The notes beneath the pieces are model-generated. The model worked only from the letters and a program-made list of their open reading frames with translations. It ran no database searches and was not told the origin of the DNA. Source: Aedes albopictus (lineage: Eukaryota > Arthropoda > Insecta > Diptera > Culicidae). Taken from it: a stretch of DNA of 64,000 nucleotides. Shown here in pieces: positions 1-11,532 of this stretch. Location of the stretch: the NCBI RefSeq assembly GCF_035046485.1, contig NC_085137.1:458113004-458177003 (forward strand), in the 5' to 3' direction. Made by a program: the position numbers and the translations under genes. Positions within the stretch are counted from its first letter, which is position 1; each line of letters starts with the position of its first letter.

Positions 1-190
1 GTCCTAATATCGTGTGTTGACCCGCATACATTGGTGCATGATAAAAAGGACTTGGTGTTTTAATGTTTTAACGTTTACGTTGCCTAAAGATTTGTAGAAC
101 TTGTTTATAAAAAGAAAGTATCAATAACATGTTCAGTTTGCAGTTTTAGCCAATTCGTGGTATTTGGAAGACACAGTCATTTCCTTATAT

Positions 191-536
191 CACAGACAAA
201 AAGACGTAACTCTTAGAGAAAATTCATGAATTTTTTTAACTCGGATTATTTTTTGCTGTTTTTTTCATGAACACGCTTCCACCTATTGGAAGAACCGCGT
301 GAGACACTGTCGGCCATGATGGATTGCGATTCGACGTGTGCCTAACACGCACACTACTATACATATCACCTGTAAGTTTCGTTTGTATCATTTAGCAACG
401 TGTACATTCGCAAACATCAGAGCGATCGAACATTAGCACCTCTGGTGAAAGGATCGCGAAATCAAACGAAATTTGAATTCATCGTTAAATGCATGTGCCA
501 TGCCTTGTAAAATAGTGTTACGTCTGTTTGTCTGTG
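191..536. mobile_element. MITE with 7-bp target duplication (family 1, copy 1)
   Basis: The left end reads CACAGACAAAAAGACGTAAC and the right end, reverse-complemented, reads CACAGACAAACAGACGTAAC, one mismatch in 20. The element is flanked by an exact 7-bp direct repeat CTTATAT (184-190 and 537-543). It is 346 bp with no coding capacity, so it is a non-autonomous DNA element. Copies at 5741-6000 and 11288-11532 share the ends and the 7-bp duplication. The unknown is which transposase superfamily mobilised it. Confidence 0.85.
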
Positions 537-543
537 CTTATAT

Positions 544-1870
544 CGTGCATTGCTCAATAGAGAAAATAATAAAATTCGTCAAATAATTTAAATTTTGGTC
601 AAATGCACGCTATAAGGAGGAACACGTTATTATAATAATAATTACCAGTAGTAGAGCATGACGAGGTACACATGTAAATTTGAATTTGAACTCATCATCT
701 CCACCTGCTTGAAACTATTACAATTTTTCCAAGCATTACTGCCCATAACCACGAAACTGACTACTGTTTACTAGATTTTTTTTATTCACTTGGGACTATT
801 ATGCTTTTTTGTGAAGTGTAATAAACATCATATAAAAAATCTTACGTCGGAAAGCCATGTTGGCAATGGATAAACTGTTTTTCGTTATTACTTAGTACTT
901 TGAGAAAATACGAAAATATATCATACTATTGAAAAAAAATTGTTCTAGACCCGCCGATAGAACTTTCTCATTTCAGGCTCAAATGAAAGGTGGGACCCTT
1001 AGCTTTCGTTTGGTGGGTATTTTAGCGATACCGATTTTTTTTAAATAATGTTGTCCACCAGACACACCGTGGCATATATGTGTCTACTAATTCCTAATGG
1101 CGGCCGAATGCGTTTTATTGCCATTGCCACCGGCGATTGCCTGTTGTGCCGCGCCGCCGTTGTCGTAGTCCCGTCCCGTCACTTCAGTGCGCAAATTTAT
1201 CGCTTTAGAATATTCAAGGCTCAACAAACTCGACAAACTAATACCCACACTGGCACTGCACTGACTGTGGTCGCGATGCAGTGTGCCGGGCTAGATGCAA
1301 TTTAGTGCTATTATTGGCTAACTCGACTGGCGGCGCGATCTTGCACTCTCTGCTGGTTGGCAATGGACGACAACGTCGACGGCCGCCACGCCGCGCCGGT
1401 TCGATGACAACGTGCACTGTGTAGTCAGTAGCAGCCATCAGCCACCAGGAAGTGCGTTGAGTCGAGGTGCATGATTGATTTGAATGGGGTTTGCGCGTTT
1501 TTTGAAGAGGTGGTGGTGGTAGATTGAAGGCCTGTGAGTCCTCGCGTCCCTCGCAGCTGCATGCCTCAGCAGCAGCAACAGTAACTTCCGTTTGCGAGCG
1601 TGGGCACCTACCTCATTATTTGAAGAAACCGGTTTTTGGCGGCATATGGGATGTGATCGATAAGAGGGAAACTCTGACAGTCAGTGAGGTGTGCATGAGA
1701 CATTCCCCGCGCTTATCGTGGGCCGTTATCAGCGATAACCTAGAAACTCGAGTTTGTTTACAACAACTACCAGGTTTGATCAGGGCTGGGACATTATCTG
1801 CCATAGAACTGAACCGAACGCGAATTGTCAGCGATGCACAGTGGTTTCACTTGTTCTATTATGGACACTG
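544..1870. other. No gene recognised; AT-rich, then GC-rich from about 1048
   Basis: About 544-1047 is AT-rich with no recognised repeat. About 1048-1480 is markedly GC-rich with CGTCG-type runs. Short open frames occur there on both strands but match nothing I recognise and look like a by-product of high GC. The island could be a regulatory or untranslated-exon segment; this is a guess. Confidence 0.4.
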
Positions 1871-1872
1871 GA

Positions 1873-1925
1873 CAGTGAAAGCAGCAGAAAAAGAAACCAG
1901 TTCGATATAGTAGAATAGAATACAT
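1873..1925 (+). repeat. 3' fragment of a tRNA-derived SINE
   Basis: The segment containing GTGAAAGCAGCAGAAA, then ACCAGTTCGATA, then AGAATAGAATACAT matches, with a few changes, the 3' tail of the SINE at 24445-24767 (there on the minus strand). The tRNA-derived head is absent, so this is a truncated copy. Confidence 0.6.
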
Positions 1926-3275
1926 TCAGGCGATGTAGGTACATAGAATATCAGGTATCAGTAGTTTGGCTCCAGAGGCACGTTCTCCTTCATTTGGGAA
2001 ATTTATGTTTATTCAATGGCATTCTTGAGATAAACGTATATAACCAAATAGCTGAACATTTTTTTCAATTTTTTGTTTACTGTGTAATAAGGGATGAGTA
2101 AGCCGCGAAATGACGTGCAATGGAATTTTCCCGCCTGAATCTCGCCAACAGCTTTGCTTTCCGCGCTAAAGGGCTTCAGCAGATATCGCCTTTCTCCTGG
2201 ACGGCAGCCTTCCGCTGAACTCGCTCCAAACAATCCAGCCTTGATTGTTCGTTTGTGGATAGTCTTTGTTTGTGAATCAAGTGGCTAGGGCAGCAGGCAC
2301 GCATCCAGCAAGTGGTGTTGGCGATAGTGCGACCTTTTTGTGTGCGCGGCTTTGCACTATCGCGCGTCCAGTCGGTACGTGCACTATCTTATCGACCGCG
2401 GGAACGCGAACCTTAGCCAAGAGTGGCCCCACCATACACTGCCACGGCATTCGGTGAGTGTTTGGCGATGGCCTAAGCCAAGGTAAAACCGATAGCGCGC
2501 CGGTTCTGGGTTTTGCTCGAGAAGGTGCGTGATTCCTGCTCGGTGTATTCTCGCTTGGAAAACTGGACGTTTGTTTTGCGCGAACACCCGAGGTTAGGAA
2601 GTCACGTGGCAGCAGGTTCTGCTTTCGATACGAGCGGAAGCAGAACTTGCTGCACAGAAAGGTGACAGAGTTGCGGCATTGACAGAAGTTTGACAGATTG
2701 ACAGAAACGATTGGAAAAACACCTTTAAATCACTTTGCACAGCTTTAAACTTTCCACTTGGTGACCACAGATATGATGTTCGTCATGTTTTAGATTGCCC
2801 CGAACAAGATCTACAAATGTTTCCATGTGTGTTGAACCTAAAGCAGCAAGCTGCACGCCACGGCGCGTTCAGTCTGTTTTTAGATTCAATCGTCCCTGGC
2901 ATTGCAGAACGTTTACCACCAGATCATCGCAATTTTCACGCGCGAATCGAAATACACCACAACAAAAACGTAAACAAGCCGACGCGACGCTCGCGCTGAT
3001 GACTCGCCACCACTCTCGATGAAAATTATTCGCATCAAAGGCGGCCATGATTGATAGCCGCTCGGCGTCATCCTCCTTCCGTCGTTGGCGTCAAAGTCGT
3101 CATCCACTGCGCTGGGAGCTGGGATAATGATCTCGTAGGTGGGTGGACACAAAACAAGTGGCGTTTCATTTTTCATCATTTGGCGCGCACCGTTTTGTCG
3201 TCGGACTAGCAGCGAATCTTCCGCAAATTTTCCTCTTCCAATCTGCATTCGCGTTTTGTTCGACAAGACGCACTA
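1926..3275. other. No gene recognised; low-copy sequence, GC-rich after about 2600
   Basis: No recognised repeat or protein. From about 2600 the base composition rises toward the GC-rich tract that holds the 248-bp duplication. Around 2640-2720 there is a short run of TGACAGA-type repeats. Confidence 0.35.
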
Positions 3276-3771
3276 CAATGTAGTGCGCCTCCGCGAGACG
3301 ACACCAGCCAGACCAAAATTGAAAGAATTTTTTTACTGCGCTTCACACTTCGCTTCACTTCTGCTCGTCTTTTTGCTTTTGTTTGCTACTATTTAGAGAG
3401 AGTAACGCGACGCCACCGCGCCGGTACGCGACATCGGCATCGTCGTCACCGTCACCGTCGTCTCCTGCGCGCGCTCGGGTTGTGTTCGACTGACCTATAT
3501 TTAGTTCTTGTGCGCAGGCAGCGCAATGTAGTGCGCCTCCGCGAGACGACACCAGCCAGACCAAAATTGAAAGAATTTTTTTACTGCGCTTCACACTTCG
3601 CTTCACTTCTGCTCGTCTTTTTGCTTTTGTTTGCTACTATTTAGAGAGAGTAACGCGACGCCACCGCGCCGGTACGCGACATCGGCATCGTCGTCACCGT
3701 CACCGTCGTCTCCTGCGCGCGCTCGGGTTGTGTTCGACTGACCTATATTTAGTTCTTGTGCGCAGGCAGCG
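3276..3771. repeat. Exact 248-bp direct tandem duplication
   Basis: Positions 3276-3523 recur as 3524-3771 without any difference that I can see, from CAATGTAGTGCGCC to the GCGCAGGCAGCG junction. The unit is GC-rich in its second half (CATCGGCATCGTCGTCACC). Identity this complete in otherwise decayed DNA means a very recent duplication or an assembly duplication. Confidence 0.9.
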
Positions 3772-4236
3772 CGATCTTTTGTGTATATTTTGCTGTGCCT
3801 GCCTACTTTGTTTCCCGCGTCGTTCCACCACCCCGCTCACGCGACAAATGATCCGTCGTCATCAGTCGAGTGGCAGCGGCGTCGCCCGGTTGTTCTCGAT
3901 TAGCAAAGCGAAAAGCGACGCTGCAAAAACCGATGTTTGCAAAGCTAGCGCATCCGGTCACCAGATTTGTTTCGCGGGAGAATCATGTCATGAATGGGAT
4001 GGAATCGATTCTTTCTCCATTCCCCTTTTCTGAAAGACTGAAACCTTTTGTCTAATCGCAGCATCGTCTGTCCGTATGATCGTCGGATCATAATTCTCTA
4101 TTGTAGGTAGGTTGTGGTACGTCAGGATCGGGGTTAGCGGTAATTATCGGTCGATCGACCGGCATTGCCACTGTTGTTACAGAGCGATTCCAAGCAACAG
4201 CATCAAAATTAAGGAAAATTTTTAATTCATGATTTT
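3772..4236. other. GC-rich low-copy tract after the duplication, no gene recognised
   Basis: Continues the GC-rich composition of the duplicated unit to about 4060 and then becomes AT-rich. A 101-residue open frame overlaps the duplicated segment but has no motif or similarity I recognise. Confidence 0.35.
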
Positions 4237-4729
4237 CTATTGAACTGAAACTTTGCACAGTTTTTCAGTTCCATCTAAATCGCCATTTTTCGATATCAAA
4301 TTTTTATTTAGAGTCACGACTAACTTTTCAAAAGGGTGTATGTGAAAATGGTTCAAAAATATTCAAAAATATGCACAGCAAAAACGGATTGTTCGATTGT
4401 TATGAATTTTTCAGCAAAGTTAGATAGCTAAATGGTGATTTCTAAGAAAATATACACTGTGAAAAAAAATCTATTTTATCATTGAAAAACATCATTTTTG
4501 TCACAAAAACTCAAATATCTCAAAACCCTATCTTTTTACCAACTTGAATTTTTTAGGAAAAACGGTCCATTGTATTAGCAATCTACCATAAAAATTTGGT
4601 GATGGTAAACTAATAAACAAAAAAGTTATAACATTTCAAAAATTTCACAATTTTTACATTTAGTAAAAAAAAATTTTCTGTGTAAATTATTTCGGCCGGG
4701 AATCGCGATTTGATGCTGATTTTATTGTT
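4237..4729 (+). repeat. AT-rich interspersed repeat, copy 1
   Basis: Landmarks in order: AACTTTGCACAGTTTTTCAG, AAAAGGGTGTATGTGAAAAT, CAGCAAAGTTAGATAGCTAA, AAACCCTATCTTTTTACCAA, and TGATGCTGATTTTATTGTT at the end. The same landmarks occur in reverse complement at 6589-7073 and, partially, directly after this copy. No terminal inverted repeats or coding capacity seen; the family is not recognised. Confidence 0.75.
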
Positions 4730-5028
4730 CAGCAAAGTTAGATAACTAAATGGCGATTCCTAAGAAAATATACACTGTGAAAAAAATCTTTTTTTAACAT
4801 TAAAAAATATCATTTTTTGTCACAAAAACTCAAATATCTCAAAACCCTATCTTTTTACCAACGTAATTTTTTAGAGAAAACGGTCCATTGTATTAGCAAT
4901 CTACCATGAAAATAAACAAAAAAGTTATGACAATTCAAACATTTCACAATTTTCACATTTAGTAATAATTTTTTTTTAGTGTAAATTATTTCGGCCGGAA
5001 ATTGAAGATTGATGCTGATTTTATTGTT
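4730..5028 (+). repeat. AT-rich interspersed repeat, partial tandem copy 2
   Basis: Repeats the second part of copy 1 from CAGCAAAGTTAGATAACTAA (4730) to the GATGCTGATTTTATTGTT end. The offset from copy 1 is 318 bp at the start; about 20 bp are missing in the middle (the GGTGATGGTAAACTAAT stretch of copy 1). Confidence 0.75.
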
Positions 5029-5733
5029 AATGGCCTTGCGTGAGTAAAACAAGTTGTTTTTATTATATATTATATATACATATAATATAATATACTATGT
5101 ACCGTAATGTTCCGATTTTATCACGCCCTCCGCGCATTAGTCGTTTATTCATTAATTTGCTGTTACATTTGAGGACAAGTGTTTTCCCTCTTCTTCAAGA
5201 TGAATGTTGAAAGCGTGTTTTGCAACGTTAAAAATATTGAAATGGGTATAGATGTTGAAGAATATTACAGGGCATTTTTGAAAAGGGGCGTAATTAAATT
5301 GTTTAAACAGATGTCGCTGATGGCAATTTCTCAGTTGTTGTCGTTTTCGAACTTCCTGCGCCCTGCTTTACCGATGATATACAGATGACTCGTTTGTCAA
5401 ATTCTAGACGGCAGGACGTGCAAATGCGTAATTTTGTACACAATGTGGACATTTGGGCATAACCAGTCTCTTTCAGTTTATCTATGGTGCTTTCGGCGAG
5501 ATTTCGTAACTCTTTTGAACATTTTTTTTCATCAAACGGTCTACAAGAGAGCGTTGAGTTGAAGACCTTTGAGAAAGCGACTGTTCATCTTGTTCGTTAG
5601 ATTATAATAAACAAAATCACTTATTAATTTTAACTTACTTGTTTGGTGTTGGTGGCTGAAGAAAAAAAATACTATACAATTTTTAATATTCATAGCGGTA
5701 GTATTTTTTTGTTTTTTTCGTGAGCATTGTCAG
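5029..5733. other. No gene recognised
   Basis: AT-rich. A short AT microsatellite-like stretch lies at about 5060-5096 (ATATATTATATATACATATA). Nothing else stands out. Confidence 0.4.
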
Positions 5734-5740
5734 GTATGTA

Positions 5741-6000
5741 TACAGACAAACAAACGTAACACTGGCGAAATTTTCATTGACCACGCCTTCAACGATCATT
5801 TTGAATCTTGGTTGTGGCTTTCATAACAAGAAGAGCGCCCATCGTTTTTCTTTGCGTTTGACGTTTCACACTAGCGCCTTCTGATGACGATATTGCACAA
5901 CGCAGTGTTTCGTGAAACATTTCCACCAGGTGGTGATAGTGTGAACTGGGCGATGAATTTTCACTAAAATTGTTCTAGGCGTTTCGTCTGTTTGTCTGTG
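5741..6000. mobile_element. MITE with 7-bp target duplication (family 1, copy 2)
   Basis: Left end TACAGACAAACAAACGTAAC; right end ends in GTCTGTTTGTCTGTG. The flanks carry an exact 7-bp direct repeat GTATGTA (5734-5740 and 6001-6007). The element is 260 bp and non-coding, with degenerate internal self-complementarity near its ends. Same family as 191-536 and 11288-11532. Confidence 0.85.
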
Positions 6001-6007
6001 GTATGTA

Positions 6008-6588
6008 CCTCTTATGCATTTGTTGTTGTTGAAGTTACTCGCATTCTTCCGATCATAAAGTCTGTTCTCTACACACTTAATTTTGATTACCGATTTCGGT
6101 AATTTTTTGACGAGATTAAAACTGCTGAGCACCGAACTCGTTCAGCAAAAATGCATTGTTTACCTTTTCCATACGATTTTGACAGTTGTTTTACTGAGCC
6201 TCAGTAAAATCGATTAACGAAACTACCGAGATCGTACTGCTGTTATAATCTCGTCAAAAAAGTACCGAACAGGCAATTCAGAAATAAGTGTGTAAGAGGG
6301 ATTTTTTTTGCGGATAAACTAGACGTATACGCGTATAAAAAAAAACTTTTATTATACAGCTTTTGTCTTAAAAATAAATTCAATTCCATTTTTCTTATAA
6401 TCAACAGCTTTTCAACACTATCAAGGGATTTTTTCACCAGTCACGTACAATAAAAAGTATGACAATCTCAATATTTTTGATCACAACACTGGATCGCGTC
6501 TAAGTTTCAAATAGATACTATAGTAATTACGAATAATCAAACTAAAGTATCATGAAAACAACATGTTTAATTCAGGCGGTAGCCTTTA
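6008..6588. other. No gene recognised
   Basis: AT-rich, low-complexity in places; no repeat or protein that I recognise. Confidence 0.4.
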
Positions 6589-7073
6589 CAATAAAATCAG
6601 CATCAAAATATAATTCTCGAAATAATTTACACAGAAAAAAATTTTTTTTTGTTACTAAATGTAAAAATTGTGAAATGTTTGAAATGTCATAACTTTTTTG
6701 TTTATCAGTTTACCATCACCAAAATTTTATGGTAGATAGCTGATATAATGGGCCATTTCCCCTAAAAAATTGAAGTTGGTAAAAAGATAGGGTTTTGAGA
6801 TATTTGAGTTTTTGTGACAAATACCATATTTTTTCAAAGTAGAAAAAGAAATTTTTTACAGTGTATATTTTCTAAGGAATCATCATTTAGTTATCTAACT
6901 TTGCTGAAAAATTTATAACAATCGAACAATCCGTTTTTGCTGTACAGCTTTTAGAATATTTTAGAACTATTTTCGCATACACCCTTTTGAAAAGTTAGTC
7001 GTGAGTGAATATGAAGGTTTAATATAAAAAAATGGCGATTTATATGAAATTGAAAAACTGTGCAAAGTTTCAG
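6589..7073 (-). repeat. AT-rich interspersed repeat, inverted copy 3
   Basis: Read on the minus strand it carries the same ordered landmarks as 4237-4729: AAACTTTGCACAGTTTTTCA, AAAAGGGTGTATGCGAAAAT, CAGCAAAGTTAGATAACTAA and AAACCCTATCTTTTTACC. It faces copies 1 and 2 across about 1.55 kb, which would allow a large hairpin in RNA or DNA. The MITE 5741-6000 sits in the intervening loop. Confidence 0.75.
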
Positions 7074-8237
7074 ATATTTTTGAAATGGTCGCTCAGGATC
7101 GACTGATATGACTCCGTGGAAATCCTCTACAGTATTGTTTGCCTCGATGGTCAAGCTGATAATAATGGACGGTGCCTGTGAGAGAGTGAGCGAACTCGCG
7201 TGCGACCGTATTACTGTTTTATGACTGACCTGGCTCCGTCTGGATGACGGGAAAAAAAACTTGAGCAAGCTGTACATTTCGACACTGATTTTTCAATTGG
7301 GCCAAACTGACATTTTCGAGTTCTTTTCATCGATCCTATCTTTGTGTTATCACAGAATGTGTATTGAGTTTTCCAAAGATTTTTTGGTTGAAAAATGTAA
7401 AAAAAAACAAGTTGTTTTCGTCTCCGGAGGATGCAAACAAACGTGTGCGTGGATTTTCTGCATACGAAACATCGTATTTCACAACCACAGAGAAAGATTT
7501 CTTCGTTGCATCACTGTGATGGCGTACTATGATCTGGTGGGCAAAAATATTAATTGAAATATTTTGGTCGTTATTCTAAACCTACATTCATGTAAATTTA
7601 AAACTTTCTACTCAATCGTACTTTGAACAGACGATTTAATTTGGATTGCGAATTAACTGACTTTTCGAATAAACACCTATGGTCAAATCATATTTTTTTA
7701 ACATCATATGTACCATAGTGTCGCGTAGAAAGTGTGCCGGGAATTTAATTCAGGTATTGTCCAAAATAGACGTGGACTAGACGGAAATAGAATTTGGGGG
7801 ACAATTATTCAATCTTATTGTTTTAAGGAAATTATAGTGTTTTTTATTTATTTTTTTTTGTTTACATGATATGGAAGCTAATTCATAAATTGATACCAAA
7901 TTGGCCATGAGACGTTGGGCGTGGCGCAAGAATAAATTCGATTATTATTGGTTGGTGCTTAGATAGACGGGAATTAGATAACAACCCTATTTTCTTAGAA
8001 CATTGTTTTCTGGATTATTAAATTTCCAAAACGATATCGTTAGCATTACAATACTTACAGAAAAGTGGCACTTCAACATGTTTATCTGTAAAGAAACAAC
8101 TTAACACACAATGCATTCAGGTAGATTCATTGAACCATTAACCTTAAATTATTCCTTAGCAGAAGTTAATCTGATGTGGAGACATCCAAATCACCCGAGT
8201 TTTGATGAAAAAAAATATTGAAACTAATGTGAGCATA
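7074..8237. other. No gene recognised
   Basis: AT-rich. A 98-residue open frame at 7261-7557 has no recognisable domain and no supporting gene structure. No repeat landmark identified. Confidence 0.35.
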
Positions 8238-8739
8238 GGGTAAATGTACCAATAGTGGTGCTATAAGTTGCTCCTTGTAGAAAAATAATTGAATAAAATT
8301 GATAATAGCACAAAAAAAAAAGTCTGATAACGTAAATCAGTAGTTTTTCACTTAAATTTGCTAGGAAAAATGTAAAAACCATTGTTTATTTCAGTTTTTG
8401 CTAATAAATCACTTGCACCAACTATAGGTACACGGTTCCTATTATGGAGGTAAAATTTAACATTGGTTCCTATAGTGGCGCATCCCATTGAATTCTTATG
8501 GGACCCACCACTATAGGAATACTACCACCACTATAGGTTCAAAGGAGCAAAAAATTTAAGGAAAATAATTGTTTAAAATAGGGTTTTCGGCAAATACTGA
8601 AGACAAAACTGAATTTATCTTATTAATTAGTTATGATGCATCTATTAAAAATGTCATTTGCAAGCTTTTTGTTCGAAATAGTGCAAAATTGGCACTACCA
8701 CCACTATTGGTACTACCTCCACTAAGGGAGCTTTTATCC
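8238..8739. mobile_element. Probable TA-target MITE with internal CCACTATAGG repeats
   Basis: Left end TA then GGGTAAATGTACCAATAGTG; right end reverse-complemented reads TA then GGATAAAAGCTCCCTTAGTG, followed further in by TACCAATAGTGG. TA dinucleotides flank both sides (8236-8237, 8740-8741). The interior holds short near-repeats of CCACTATAGG. The inverted repeat is imperfect, with an insertion on the right side, so limits are approximate. Confidence 0.55.
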
Positions 8740-9057
8740 TACCATGTGAAAAGACAAAGAAAAGACAACCACTACTCAGGTTTCCCAGAGCGCTAATCTC
8801 CTAATCTCGAAGATTCCTGAACCATTGCTCCTGATGCTGTTCAGAAGAGATTGTTGAACATCGAAAGCTGTGGTTTTATAGAAGGGAGGGGAACTAGCGG
8901 TACAAAAAGGGAAAGGAAGATTCACAGAAAATTTCAAAAGGATGCAAGGGCATCCTAATTTCAAAGATTCCTAATCATAGTCACCTGTACTGGGAATTTT
9001 GTAATTAGAAGGACACTGAGTGTTGATTGATTGTCAAATTGAGAGATACAAAATAGC

Positions 9058-9128
9058 GTTCTGGTGGGATTCGAACCTACGACTTCGTATTCCCTCGACC
9101 AGTACTTATACTAACTAAGCCAGGGAAC
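9058..9128 (-). repeat. tRNA-like sequence (SINE head or tRNA pseudogene)
   Basis: On the minus strand a 71-base segment has an A-box-like TGGCTTAGTTAGTATAAG and a strong B box GGTTCGAATCCCACC (9063-9077). Acceptor ends start GTTCCCT and end CCAGAAC, only partly complementary, and the T stem has a mismatch. It is therefore unlikely to be a working tRNA. Its flanks show no clear SINE body. Confidence 0.55.
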
Positions 9129-9326
9129 AGGTCGAAGTTCTACAGAAGAGAAAGCCAAAGCTTATACTCGCAGATATATTTAGTATGCGTCGAGAACTCA
9201 GAGCTGTGCTGGAGGTTTGCAAAGAGGGAGGAGAGAGCTAAAAGGGAAAGAAAGAGGTTCATAGAAAATGTTAAGATAGTAGAGAGTTTTCAGAGGAAAA
9301 TTAAGAGGTTAGGAGCAGGTTCTAGG

Positions 9327-9832
9327 CAGTGGTGGAAATTGATCGCGAACGTGTGCTTACGCGCTACAAAAAAATGCCATCGCATCGCAAACATTTGCTG
9401 TGCGATGGTGTTCGTACGTCTGTGGCTCACGCTCGTACGACACGAACGCCAACGAGTGCATCGCATCTTTTGCAAGCGCGATGCTTTTTTATTTTAGAGG
9501 TTCGCGGCCGATATTTCGGTAATGTAATCAAATGTTGGTAAACTTTTTCGTCGATATCATTTATTGGAATGGTACCTGACCAGTATAATCAAAAAACACC
9601 CAACTAATTACCTTTAAGTGTACAAAAAATGGCAACAAACCAAGTGTTCTACATTGTGATCCTTCTGGCGAACCAACTGCGATTATGCTCGTTCGACATT
9701 TGTTTTGTGTTGGTTCGTCGATCCGGGAAATCGTGAACCGTTCTCTCTTTTTGGGTTCGCGAGTGAGTGAGCAAAGATTGTGTATGATGCGAACCAAAAA
9801 ACACGTCAAGCGCATGATGCTTTCCACCACTG
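9327..9832. mobile_element. hAT-like non-autonomous element with perfect 8-bp TSD
   Basis: The ends are perfect 12-bp inverted repeats, CAGTGGTGGAAA at left and TTTCCACCACTG at right. An exact 8-bp direct repeat GTTCTAGG flanks the element (9319-9326 and 9833-9840). CA..TG-ended TIRs plus an 8-bp duplication are the signature of the hAT superfamily (established knowledge). The 506-bp interior is relatively GC-rich and encodes no transposase. Confidence 0.85.
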
Positions 9833-9849
9833 GTTCTAGGTGGAGTTCT

Positions 9850-10360
9850 AGTGATTTCAGAAGAGTTTAACGATAATTTTGAGGGCTTTTAAAGGGATTT
9901 CTGGGGATTTAAACAGTTCTCAAGGTAGCTTCGGGTATGTTTCAAGGGAGTTCCGGTTCCAGAGGAGTTGCAGAGAGATTTCGAAAGGGCTTCAGGATGT
10001 TTTGGGGCATTTCAAGGAGTTTACAGAGGGCTTTCAGGCGGTTTCAGGGAGGTTCAAGAATCATTTCAGGTGGTTTGAAGTGGTTTCAATGGAATGCATG
10101 AGGTTTCATAAAGTTTCAGGATGGTTCGGAAAAGTTTCAGGGAGTTTCCAGTGGATTTTTGGAGTAGTTTCAGGGAAGTACTTAGTGGGATCGAAGGAGT
10201 TTTTAGAGAATTCATACGGACTTCAGGAAGGTTTCTAGGGAAGCATTTCAGGAAGGGGTTTCCATTGTGTTTTTGATGGGTATCATCAGAGTTTCGGTAG
10301 ATTTCAAGTTAGTTTTAGACAAGTTTTAAGTTATTAGGTTTCCAAAGCATTTCATGTGTG
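9850..10360. repeat. Degenerate GTTTCAGG-type tandem repeat
   Basis: Imperfect repetitions of TTTCAGGGAGTTTC and GGTTTCAGG run across the interval with irregular spacing near 20 bases. The 119-residue plus-strand open frame inside it follows from the stop-poor repeat and is not taken as a gene. A similar degenerate repeat lies at 54.33-55.51 kb. Confidence 0.6.
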
Positions 10361-11280
10361 AGGAGGGGTTCAGAATGTTTCTAGAGTTTTATGGGGTTTT
10401 ATTCATAATAATTCGAGAGATCATTAGTTGTGCTGGTAGATTCGATGACCTTGTACTCACGAAAGTACTGCGGCTGGTGATTTGCTAACATGTTCTACCA
10501 AGTTTTCTAAAGATACCTGTGGTAGATTTTCGTTATGTTCTTCTGTGAGTTTCTGGTTAGATATTCCGTGTGTAGGTATGTTAAGTATCGTAAGAAGATT
10601 TTTATCGGATTTCCTTCGAGATCCTTGTGATAATTCTACTATGAGTGATGACTGTCATCTTCTCAATAAACTGTTACTAACTTCACCGAATTTTTCAGAT
10701 TAAAATATTTATCGGTTAAGATTTCGGTAACATAGTACCAAAGTCCGTGATTTTTTCTAAATGTTTTTTTTTTGAAAAATATACATCAAGATTCTTCTAT
10801 TTTCTTTTTAACATGTGGCCACTTCCTGGAATTAATTCAGAATTACAGATATCATGTGACCATGATTCTCAATTTCAATTCCTTATTCAACTTTTAATCA
10901 CTCATCCTTTGCTAATGCGAGTCGAGTGATGATCAACAAGAAACGGTACATCACGAACGCATCACCTAATCTCATCGTCACCAGTGCGATGCGATGCGCC
11001 ACTCACTCAAGTAAAGTTATTTCAGTGCTTAAAAGTGAGGCATTTTCCCCGAACGAAGTAAAATTTGCTTTTCTTTGACCGGCGTTATAGCAGTAGATAT
11101 ATGCCTTCATTGGCTAACATGCTTCTAAAGCAAGTAAGAGAAGGAGCAATAAGAATTATCGCTGAGAGTGAGAAATGGTGATTCAACGGTGTGTGGCTCT
11201 CTGAATCTTTCTCTTCGCAAACGGCATTATGAATATACTTGGTTGTTATCCCGTCATTACAGTGTAAATGACGACATAAA
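10361..11280. other. No gene recognised
   Basis: Mixed AT-rich, apparently low-copy sequence; open frames are short and unconvincing. Confidence 0.4.
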
Positions 11281-11287
11281 CTAAAAT

Positions 11288-11532
11288 CACAGACAAACAG
11301 ACGTAACACTTCGAACATTTTTCGATTCAAATCATAGTCACGGAAACATATTCGCCCAATGCTAAAAGGACTAAGTTTGGCCGACCACCAACTAGGTGGC
11401 GGTAGTGAGCAAACATCAAACTCGAACAAAAACTATGCGAGCGCCACGGTTGGGCAGTTGGCCAACTATCAAATTTTGAAAAAGACCGTTAAATCGGTGT
11501 ACGATGAGAATTATCAGAGTGTTACATCTGTG
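11288..11532. mobile_element. MITE with 7-bp target duplication (family 1, copy 3)
   Basis: Left end CACAGACAAACAGACGTAAC; the right end is shortened to GTTACATCTGTG. The exact 7-bp direct repeat CTAAAAT flanks it at 11281-11287 and 11533-11539. The element is 245 bp and non-coding. The right inverted repeat has lost about 8 bp relative to the other copies. Confidence 0.8.

Noticed and set aside
9058..9128. Functional tRNA gene
   Set aside because: Acceptor and T stems are mismatched; it resembles a decayed tRNA-derived sequence.
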